Below are positions 1 to 5,753 of a DNA stretch of 7,451 bases, one piece after another (position 1 is the first letter of the stretch; each line of letters opens with the position of its first letter). This DNA comes from an uncultured Clostridia bacterium (GTDB lineage Bacteria; Bacillota_I; Bacilli_A; RF39; UBA660): NCBI GenBank assembly GCA_946533175.1, contig CAMNBS010000046.1, positions 1 through 7,451 of the forward strand, given 5' to 3'. Below the pieces are notes generated by a model. It saw only the letters and a program-made list of their open reading frames with translations, was not told where the DNA came from and did not search any database. The position numbers and the translations under genes are program-made.

Positions 1-293
1 GCTAAAGTATAATTTCCATCTTTAACAATTACCGTTGGCTCTTTTTCTTCTCCATCATACACATATTCAGTTTGACTTAAACTAACAGTAAAGTCATCAA
101 TACTTTTTGGAACGATTTTCCACTTTACAAGCTTATTTTCAGTGGTACCATCATTCCACTTATAACTAACATTATCTAGTTTTAATATTACAGTATAATC
201 TCCTACATCTGTAGCGCTGGTAGTACTATTTTGAGTAACAATACTAACGTGATTAGGAACTAATATACCATGCTCTTGAACATGGCGATTATA
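1..293 (-). repeat. Composite surface-protein repeat, unit 2 (coding, cut by window edge)
   Basis: Residues 574-670 repeat unit 1: VYNRHVQ matches TYNRK, YKWNDGTTE matches the WIWYDST strand, PKSIDDFTVSLS matches PKNISGFTITLS, and YVYDGEEKEPT matches YIYDGEKKEPT. The PK-x-I anchors lie at residues 485 and 635, exactly 150 codons apart. This copy has lost the Cys pair of unit 1. Further copies may follow beyond the left edge. Confidence 0.7.
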
Positions 294-2012
294 TACTTTA
301 TCAGAAGGAGAGCTAGGTACACCAATATCAGAATCAGTAATCACAAATTCTTTTTCTATCGTCCCAGTATAATTTCCAATGCCAGTAATAATAACTTTGC
401 CAGTTCCAACATTAACATTATTTTCATAACTCACTATATATTCATTATTATCTAAAACATAATCACCATCTTGTAAAGAAATAGTTGGTTCTTTCTTCTC
501 ACCATCATAAATATATTGATTATTGCTTAAGGTTATTGTAAAGCCACTTATATTTTTAGGCTTTATTTCACAAACAATAATTTTTGAATTAACAGTTGAA
601 TCATACCATATCCATCCATAATCCAAAGTTACAGTTACATTATATTTATCACTATCACGTCCAACATTATTAGAAAACGTAACTCCATTAGGAGCATCAG
701 TAGTTAATAATTGGTTTTTTCGATTATAAGTCAAGTCTCGGCAATAATCCTCACTCTTAACTGCTTTACCAACACTTGGATAACGAACTTCTAAAGTATG
801 TCTACTACCCAAATCTACTATTGTTTCATCTCTTTTTTCTTGATTATCATAGTACCAAATAATATCTTTATTATTATCCATTTTGGGTAATTGATCATAA
901 TAACCATAATTTTTTCCTCTTAGAACCTCTCTTTGTTCAAGATGATTATCACTATACTTTAAATCAATTAAATAAGATACTTCAAAAGTTATTTTTTTAT
1001 CTTTAGTTTTTCCTGATACATCAGTTACAATAACGATTAATTTATAACTACCACTAGGTAATGGTTCATTTATTGTATATTCACTATTACCTTCTAGTTT
1101 TTTAGATACCAGAACACGATCATCGTCGTCATCATCATCACCATCATCATCTGTTATTTTATATTGAATCTCTCCTATTCCAAAGTCATCTTTAACATTT
1201 TTTATCTTAGCTAATATATTCACTTCTACATTACTGCCTTCAATTTGATATTTCTTCTTTGCTTCAATATTAAAATCAGGATCTTCTCGGTCTATTTTAA
1301 TATTTATATAAACATCATCACTAATTTTTTTATTATCAAAATCATACGCACTAACTTTATATGTACCGCTTTTATCCAAATCTTTAACGCATGTATTATG
1401 ACTTATATTCTCACAAATTATTTGTTCATTACTTTTAATATTTTCAATAACATATTTTTTTACAGTAATATCATCGTTTATAGTCATAGATATTTCAACT
1501 TTAGTATCATTATTACCATTAATTGTTTCAACATTGGCATAACTAAGTAATGGATTATATTGTGTATTCTGATTATTTCCATTTATTATTTTTCCCGATA
1601 CAAAAATAGTTCCACTTGTATTTTCATTACAATAACTTCCGGTACTTTGATAATTACCACAAGTTAGACATACTTCATAATTATAATCACTATTAATTTC
1701 ATTACGATAAATATATACTTTACCACTACCACAAGGATTTCCATTACGATCTACTAATGGTTCAATATAATTTTCTTTAACTAAATTTTCAATCGAAACA
1801 GTATTATATCTTTTACTAATAGGCAACTCTTCTCGATGCGTCTCAAAATATTCATTTCCAGATAACATCAAATTCTTTTCCATTGTTGTATAATAATTTT
1901 TCTCAACGCTATCATATATTCCTTTGTAACTGATAAATCCTATGCCAAATAATAATGCTACTACTACAAAACTAATAATAACTTCGATAATAGTAAAACC
2001 TCTATTCGTCAT
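1..2012 (-). CDS. Giant prepilin-like surface protein with Ig-like and repeat domains (3' end outside window)
   Basis: An open frame runs from ATG at 2012 to the left edge: 670 full codons and no stop, so the C-terminus is missing. Residues 1-10 read MTNRGFTIIE, a type IV prepilin motif with predicted cleavage after G5 and the conserved Glu at mature position 5, followed by a hydrophobic helix to about residue 27. Residues 28-130 form a pilin-proximal head with four Cys (94, 115, 118, 128). Two Ig-like stretches follow (about 143-240 and 247-350; the second holds an Asp run at 288-298), then an InlB-B-repeat-like segment (about 366-412, with YGYYDQLP and a Trp-Tyr-Tyr core), then two composite repeats from residue 429 onward (YDGE..EPT and WNDGTTE motifs). 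By family knowledge such a protein is processed by a prepilin peptidase and displayed outside the membrane. An adhesin or minor-pilin role is inference. The start is supported by AAGGTGAT upstream. Specific domain names are by eye; the prepilin N-terminus is near certain. Confidence 0.9.
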   Translation of the reverse strand, partial: MTNRGFTIIEVIISFVVVALLFGIGFISYKGIYDSVEKNYYTTMEKNLMLSGNEYFETHREELPISKRYNTVSIENLVKENYIEPLVDRNGNPCGSGKVYIYRNEINSDYNYEVCLTCGNYQSTGSYCNENTSGTIFVSGKIINGNNQNTQYNPLLSYANVETINGNNDTKVEISMTINDDITVKKYVIENIKSNEQIICENISHNTCVKDLDKSGTYKVSAYDFDNKKISDDVYINIKIDREDPDFNIEAKKKYQIEGSNVEVNILAKIKNVKDDFGIGEIQYKITDDDGDDDDDDDRVLVSKKLEGNSEYTINEPLPSGSYKLIVIVTDVSGKTKDKKITFEVSYLIDLKYSDNHLEQREVLRGKNYGYYDQLPKMDNNKDIIWYYDNQEKRDETIVDLGSRHTLEVRYPSVGKAVKSEDYCRDLTYNRKNQLLTTDAPNGVTFSNNVGRDSDKYNVTVTLDYGWIWYDSTVNSKIIVCEIKPKNISGFTITLSNNQYIYDGEKKEPTISLQDGDYVLDNNEYIVSYENNVNVGTGKVIITGIGNYTGTIEKEFVITDSDIGVPSSPSDKVYNRHVQEHGILVPNHVSIVTQNSTTSATDVGDYTVILKLDNVSYKWNDGTTENKLVKWKIVPKSIDDFTVSLSQTEYVYDGEEKEPTVIVKDGNYTL
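294..728 (-). repeat. Composite surface-protein repeat, unit 1 (coding)
   Basis: Residues 429-573 of the prepilin-like protein. The unit starts at TYNRK, passes a Trp-rich strand (YGWIWYDST), then PKNISGFTITLS, YIYDGEKKEPT, and an ENNVNVGTGKVIITGIGNYTG stretch typical of YDG/MBG-type Ig-like modules of Bacillota surface proteins. Cys424, just before the unit, and Cys481 could form a disulfide. The next unit repeats the order with diverged sequence. Confidence 0.7.
1119..1151 (-). repeat. GAT/GAC trinucleotide tract encoding oligo-Asp
   Basis: Eleven consecutive codons read on the minus strand encode Asp x3, Gly, Asp x7 (residues 288-298) inside the second Ig-like segment. Eight of the ten Asp codons are GAT and two are GAC, so the DNA is a nearly pure trinucleotide microsatellite. 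Length change here would keep the frame. The acidic loop might bind cations, but no canonical calcium-site spacing is evident. Confidence 0.85.
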
Positions 2013-2015
2013 ATC

Positions 2016-2023
2016 ATCACCTT
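2016..2023 (-). promoter_or_regulatory. Ribosome binding site of the prepilin-like gene
   Basis: On the minus strand AAGGTGAT lies just upstream of ATG at 2012 and matches the 16S anti-Shine-Dalgarno tail. The AAGG core is 7 nt from the start codon. This fixes the start and keeps the short 5-residue prepilin leader (MTNRG) intact. Confidence 0.8.
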
Positions 2024-2036
2024 GACCTATAATAAA

Positions 2037-2065
2037 ATTATATCATAATTATAATGATAACCAAA
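2037..2065 (-). promoter_or_regulatory. Candidate extended -10 promoter for the prepilin-like gene
   Basis: Minus strand TGATATAAT (2037-2045) is a perfect extended -10 (TGnTATAAT). Seventeen bases upstream is only a weak -35, TTTGGT (2060-2065). The predicted transcript would start near 2030, leaving an 18-nt leader that contains the ribosome binding site. A second TATAAT lies at 2048-2053. The promoter implies that this gene is expressed apart from the trmK operon. Confidence 0.6.
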
Positions 2066-2073
2066 GATAAAAT

Positions 2074-2099
2074 AAAAAAAACTTTCTTTTAAAAAGAAA
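2074..2099 (-). terminator. Weak A/T-only intrinsic terminator at the end of trmK
   Basis: On the minus strand a 7-bp stem (TTTCTTT / AAAGAAA, loop TTA) is followed by G and eight T residues. The hairpin contains the trmK TAA stop codon. It has only one G-C pair, so it is probably leaky and some readthrough into the prepilin-like gene is possible. Confidence 0.45.
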
Positions 2100-2736
2100 A
2101 TTTTTCTTCAATTTGACAGTTTTCCATCATTAACTTTTTTCGTCTTGTAATATCTTTGAGATTTTCTAAAATTTTATCATTTTGCTTTCTTTTTTCAAAA
2201 TAATAGTTTCTAACTGTTTCATCATTTAAATTTAATCTACCAAAAAAAGAATTACATTCTTTGGTTCCTTTTTGCCATTCACTAATCAAATAGTATTTTT
2301 TTCTTTCATAGATTAATTTTTCTTGAACAATTTCATATCCAAGTTTATTAACCATTCCTCGCATGTAAGAAAAGTCATTATTGGGTGATAAAACTAGTTT
2401 TTGGACATGAGGATACTTTTCAATATCTTTTAGAATATTAACTATGGAAATACCCCCCATTCCTGATATAACGACTGTTTTGGTATTATCTTCAATAGTA
2501 CTAAGTCCATCACCCAATTTAATTTTAATTTGTTTTTCTAAATGATATTTATAAGTATTTGCTAAGGCCATATCAAGAGGTTTCTTTTTAATATCACTAC
2601 TTATAACATTAATATTATTACGATTTAAACACAAGTAAATTCCTAGTAATCCATGATCACATCCAACATCAATAATACTTTCATTATCGTGAATAAAAGC
2701 GCTTAAAGCAAGTAAGCGCTGATTTAATCCTCTCAT
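2089..2736 (-). CDS. trmK: tRNA (adenine(22)-N1)-methyltransferase TrmK
   Basis: A 215-residue class I SAM-dependent methyltransferase of the TrmK (YqfN) family, which forms m1A at position 22 of some tRNAs in the cytoplasm. Visible motifs are DVGCDHGLL (23-31, SAM-binding motif I), SSDIKKKPL (46-54, the acidic end of strand 2 that contacts the SAM ribose), GDGL (75-78), SGMGG (91-95, a family signature) and LSPNND (116-121, the catalytic-region motif). The C-terminal third (about 160-210) is Lys/Glu-rich and probably helical, as in the family's coiled-coil tail. Its length is slightly below the usual 225-240. It starts 1 nt after the rpoD stop (TAA-T-ATG) behind a weak GGA site, so translation is probably coupled to rpoD. 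The dnaG-sigA-trmK order matches Bacillus-type genomes. The usual downstream Nif3-like gene is not present here. Confidence 0.93.
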   Translation of the reverse strand: MRGLNQRLLALSAFIHDNESIIDVGCDHGLLGIYLCLNRNNINVISSDIKKKPLDMALANTYKYHLEKQIKIKLGDGLSTIEDNTKTVVISGMGGISIVNILKDIEKYPHVQKLVLSPNNDFSYMRGMVNKLGYEIVQEKLIYERKKYYLISEWQKGTKECNSFFGRLNLNDETVRNYYFEKRKQNDKILENLKDITRRKKLMMENCQIEEKFSF

Positions 2737-2737
2737 A

Positions 2738-3838
2738 TTAATCCGTTAAGAAATCCTTTAATTTACGACTACGTGATGGATGACGTAATTTTCTTAAAGC
2801 TTTCGCTTCAATTTGACGAATTCTCTCTCTAGTAACATTAAATACTTGTCCAACTTCTTCCAAAGTACGACATTGTCCATCATCAAGGCCAAAACGTAAA
2901 CGAAGAACTTTTTCTTCTCTTTCGGTTAAGGTTAACAAAACACCTGATAACTCTTCTTTAAGCATCTCAATCGTTGCATATTCTTCAGGAGACATCGTTC
3001 TTTCATCTTTAATAAAATCACCAAGATGCGAATCATCTTCTTCACCTATTGGCGTTTCAAGACTAACAGGATCTTGAGATATTTTATATACTTCACGTAC
3101 TTTTTCAACTGAAAGACCTATTTTTTTAGCAATTTCTTCTTCCGTTGGTTCACGATTTAGTTCTTGTGTTAATTGACGTTGAACACGAGCTAATTTATTA
3201 ATAGTTTCTACCATGTGAACTGGTATACGAATTGTTCTAGCTTGATCAGCAATCGCTCTAGTTATCGCTTGTCTAATCCACCAAGTAGCATATGTTGAAA
3301 ATTTATACCCTTTACTTGGATCAAATTTTTCTACGGCTTTCATAAGGCCAATATTACCTTCTTGTATTAAATCAAGAAAAAGCATTCCACGACCAACATA
3401 ACGTTTAGCAATACTAACAACTAAACGAAGATTACTTTCTGCTAACATTTTTTTAGCATACTCATCTCCTTCTTCAGCAAGACGAGCATATTCAAACTCT
3501 TCATCACTCGACAACAAGTTAATACGTCCAATTTCCTTTAAGTACATTCTAACTGGATCACTAATTTTTACATCCTTAGAATTAGATAATTCTTCTAAAA
3601 TTTTATCAGGGGAATCAATTTCATCCGAATCACTAGTTTCTTCTCCTAATCCTTCTTCAGAAACAATTTGAATATGATTCTCTAAGAAAGTATTATAAAG
3701 ATCATCTAGCGTATCAGAATCCATTTCTAGCCCTTTTAATTCGTCAGCTATCTGTTCATAGGTAACATATCCTTTTTCTTTACCTAATTTAACTAAAGAT
3801 TCTTTTCTTTCGTCTACTGATTTAATTTCATTTACCAT
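2738..3838 (-). CDS. rpoD: RNA polymerase primary sigma factor SigA/RpoD
   Basis: A 366-residue group 1 sigma-70 factor (B. subtilis SigA is 371) that directs RNA polymerase to housekeeping promoters. The order is a compact acidic region 1.1 (about 10-60) with an acidic linker to about 90; region 1.2 from DPVRMYLKEIG (94-104); core-binding region 2.1-2.2 (NLRLVVSIAKRYVGRG, DLIQEGNIGLMKAVEKF); region 2.3-2.4 for -10 melting and recognition (YKFSTYATWWIRQAI 178-192, then TRAIADQARTIRIPVHM); region 3 (about 210-285) with the sigma-finger motif DFIKDE (274-279); and region 4 (about 295-362) with a helix-turn-helix (TLEEVGQVFNVTRERIRQIE, 325-344) for the -35 element. All hallmark residues are present. 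The ATG is preceded by AAGGA with a 5-nt spacer and overlaps the dnaG end by 7 nt, indicating one operon. Confidence 0.98.
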   Translation of the reverse strand: MVNEIKSVDERKESLVKLGKEKGYVTYEQIADELKGLEMDSDTLDDLYNTFLENHIQIVSEEGLGEETSDSDEIDSPDKILEELSNSKDVKISDPVRMYLKEIGRINLLSSDEEFEYARLAEEGDEYAKKMLAESNLRLVVSIAKRYVGRGMLFLDLIQEGNIGLMKAVEKFDPSKGYKFSTYATWWIRQAITRAIADQARTIRIPVHMVETINKLARVQRQLTQELNREPTEEEIAKKIGLSVEKVREVYKISQDPVSLETPIGEEDDSHLGDFIKDERTMSPEEYATIEMLKEELSGVLLTLTEREEKVLRLRFGLDDGQCRTLEEVGQVFNVTRERIRQIEAKALRKLRHPSRSRKLKDFLTD

Positions 3839-5577
3839 GATTTTCCTTCTTTCGATTTCAATAAAAGCATCTCATCCATCAATTTTATTTGTTGCTCAAG
3901 ATTATTTTCTTCTTTTATTTCTTTCTCTAATCTTTTTATTTCCAGAGCTATATTATAATTCTTTATTGCAACTAAACATTCATTAACTTGACCATCATCA
4001 ATATTATTTGGATAGTCTTGGGATAAGATTTTTTTTAACATTTCTATTAATTTTGGTTCATCTTTTTGGTTTATGTGTGTATAAAAATCAGCTTCACTAA
4101 TTTTACCAAAACGATTATAGTATGCTATTATCTCATTCACTAACAAACGAATCATTTCATTAGGAATATAAACATTACTATTATCAATCAAAGTTATTGC
4201 GTGTGGATAATTCAGTGCATAATAAACCAATGATTCCATAGCTTTTAAATATCCATCTTTAGGATTCTTTTTTACTACAATTTCTTCATTTTTACTATCA
4301 CTTTTCTTGTTTTGTAACTCAAATAACTTTTTTTCCAACGTATTATACCATACATTTGTATCTTTTGCAAGATTTTTAAGAATGATTTCTTTCTTTATTT
4401 CATCTTCTATTTTCGCTACTTCCAACAAAACACTATTAACATAATTTGTCTTATCTTCAATGTTATTTAAATTATATTCTTTTTTCAAAGAACGAATCTT
4501 ATATTCACTAAATGGAAGGGCATTCGTAATTAATTCTTTAAAACTGTTCTCTCCATATTTCAATATATAATCATCAGGATCTAAACCATTAGAAAGAGGA
4601 ATAACTAAAACATTACAACCCATTTTCATAAATACCTCACCTGATGATAAAGTAGCCTTAAAACCAGCATTGTCACCATCATAACACAAATAAACATTAT
4701 TACTCAATTTTTTGATAAAAGATGCTTGTTCATTCGATAAAGCTGTTCCCATTGTTGCTACACAATTAAGTACTCCAATGGTATGAGCTCTAATAACAGC
4801 CATAAAACCTTCCATTACAATAATGCTTTTACTTTTACGTATTTCTTCTTTAGCCCGATGATAATTAAATAAATTCTCTCTTTTTTTAAAAAGAGGTGTT
4901 TCTTTAGTATTTTGATATTTATTTAAGTTAGTATTATCATAAATTCTTCCTGAAAATCCAACAACTTTACCATCACGATTATGAAGAGGAAAAATAATAC
5001 GATTAATATAAGTATCTTTGTTTTTATTAGATATATCAATCAAGTTTAATTCTTCTAATGAATGGCCTTTGCTAATTAATAAGTTTGTTAAACCATCCAT
5101 TTTTTTTAAGGATAATCCTATTTCAAAAGTATTAATTGTTTCTTTGTCTAATTGACGGTTTTCTAAATATTTTCTAGCCTGCAATCCCTCTTTACTTAAT
5201 AAATTATTTTGAAAATATTTATTAGCAATATCCATTATTTCATAATATTTATTATATTGATTGTCTTCTTTCTTCTTTCTTATTTCATAACCAAGTTCAA
5301 AGCCAATACCTTGAGCTAAAAGAGAAACTGCTTCCATAAAGCTAATATGTTCATAATTTTTAACAAAATCAAAGACATTACCACTCTCCCCGCAGACAAA
5401 ACACTTATATATTTGTTTTTCAGGAGATACACTGAGACTAGGCGAATGATCGTCATGAAAAGGACAAAGTCCAAAGTAATTCCGACCTTTTTTACTTAAA
5501 GAAATATATGATGATATAACATCAACAATATTTAATTTATTTCGAAGTTCTTCAAGAATTCGTTGATCCATATTCAT
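3832..5577 (-). CDS. dnaG: DNA primase DnaG
   Basis: A 581-residue bacterial primase that makes RNA primers at the replication fork with the replicative helicase. The N-terminal zinc ribbon is CHC2-type: C38, H41, C59, C62 (CPFHDDHSPS and YKCFVCGESG). The catalytic core holds FSGRIYD (208-214) and the basic TPLFKKRENLFNY segment (228-239), then the TOPRIM fold with EGFMAVI (E256), YDGDNAG (D300, D302) and DPDD (333-336), the metal ligands. Residues about 440-581 form the helical C-terminal helicase-interaction domain, diverged as is usual. The length is close to B. subtilis DnaG (about 600). The start is chosen for the GAGGGG site 6 nt upstream; Met3 is a less well-spaced alternative. It is the first gene of the dnaG-rpoD-trmK operon, and no rpsU lies upstream. 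Confidence 0.97.
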   Translation of the reverse strand: MNMDQRILEELRNKLNIVDVISSYISLSKKGRNYFGLCPFHDDHSPSLSVSPEKQIYKCFVCGESGNVFDFVKNYEHISFMEAVSLLAQGIGFELGYEIRKKKEDNQYNKYYEIMDIANKYFQNNLLSKEGLQARKYLENRQLDKETINTFEIGLSLKKMDGLTNLLISKGHSLEELNLIDISNKNKDTYINRIIFPLHNRDGKVVGFSGRIYDNTNLNKYQNTKETPLFKKRENLFNYHRAKEEIRKSKSIIVMEGFMAVIRAHTIGVLNCVATMGTALSNEQASFIKKLSNNVYLCYDGDNAGFKATLSSGEVFMKMGCNVLVIPLSNGLDPDDYILKYGENSFKELITNALPFSEYKIRSLKKEYNLNNIEDKTNYVNSVLLEVAKIEDEIKKEIILKNLAKDTNVWYNTLEKKLFELQNKKSDSKNEEIVVKKNPKDGYLKAMESLVYYALNYPHAITLIDNSNVYIPNEMIRLLVNEIIAYYNRFGKISEADFYTHINQKDEPKLIEMLKKILSQDYPNNIDDGQVNECLVAIKNYNIALEIKRLEKEIKEENNLEQQIKLMDEMLLLKSKEGKSW

Positions 5578-5599
5578 CTATCCCCTCACTTACTAAATT

Positions 5600-5628
5600 A
5601 TTTTATCACAATCTGTCTTTTTAAACTA
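5600..5628 (-). promoter_or_regulatory. Candidate promoter of the dnaG-rpoD-trmK operon
   Basis: Minus strand TGATAAAAT (5600-5608) is an extended -10 element one base off consensus. The -35 position at 17-bp spacing (TAGTTT, 5623-5628) is poor. The predicted start near 5593 leaves a leader of about 16 nt that includes the GAGGGG ribosome binding site (5581-5587). Reliance on an extended -10 is like the prepilin-gene promoter. Confidence 0.5.
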
Positions 5629-5652
5629 TTAATTTAATAAAAAATATTTCTC

Positions 5653-5680
5653 TTGACACTTATCTTTTATCGTGAATACT
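5653..5680 (+). promoter_or_regulatory. Candidate upstream promoter P1 for rnjA
   Basis: A perfect -35 TTGACA (5653-5658) is followed after 16 bp by AATACT (5675-5680), a weaker -10. If used it would give an rnjA leader of about 67 nt. It is less convincing as a whole than P2. Confidence 0.4.
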
Positions 5681-5689
5681 GATAAATTA

Positions 5690-5718
5690 TAGACAATTTC
5701 TAAAAAAAATTGTATAAT
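5690..5718 (+). promoter_or_regulatory. Candidate promoter P2 for rnjA
   Basis: TAGACA (5690-5695), a 17-bp spacer with an A tract, and a perfect TATAAT (5713-5718). Transcription should start near 5725, giving a leader of about 29 nt with the AAAGGAG ribosome binding site (5743-5749) just before ATG 5754. This is the best sigma-A-type promoter in the window. Confidence 0.7.
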
Positions 5719-5719
5719 T

Positions 5720-5734
5720 AACTGGTCAACAGTT
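5720..5734 (+). repeat. Short inverted repeat at the rnjA transcription start
   Basis: AACTG and CAGTT arms (5 bp) flank the loop GTCAA, starting 2 bp after the P2 -10 hexamer. The predicted start site falls inside it, so an operator is as likely as an RNA hairpin. An RNA hairpin could form only on transcripts from P1. Five base pairs can occur by chance. Confidence 0.3.
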
Positions 5735-5753
5735 CTTTCAAGAAAGGAGAAAA

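Noticed and set aside
270..455. 61-codon plus-strand open frame
   Set aside because: It lies antisense within the prepilin-like gene, has a low-complexity Ile/Asn/Phe-rich product and no credible ribosome binding site.
1119..1151. Possible CRISPR-like or tandem DNA repeat
   Set aside because: The unit is 3 bp and in frame within a gene, with no spacers. It is a codon microsatellite.
1245..1550. 101-codon plus-strand open frame
   Set aside because: It is also antisense to the prepilin-like gene. Its Ile/Phe/Asn-rich product reflects AT-rich complement codons, not a membrane protein.
1..2012. Sortase-anchored surface protein
   Set aside because: The N-terminus is a prepilin leader and not a Sec signal peptide. 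The C-terminus is outside the window, so an LPXTG motif can be neither seen nor excluded.
5623..5637. Imperfect A/T palindrome in the intergenic region (TTAAA ... TTTAA type)
   Set aside because: It is composed only of A/T-rich words that are expected by chance at this base composition.
5578..5753. Small gene such as rpoY ahead of rnjA
   Set aside because: In B. subtilis rnjA follows the gene for the RNAP epsilon subunit, but no open frame of useful length with a ribosome binding site exists in these 176 bp.
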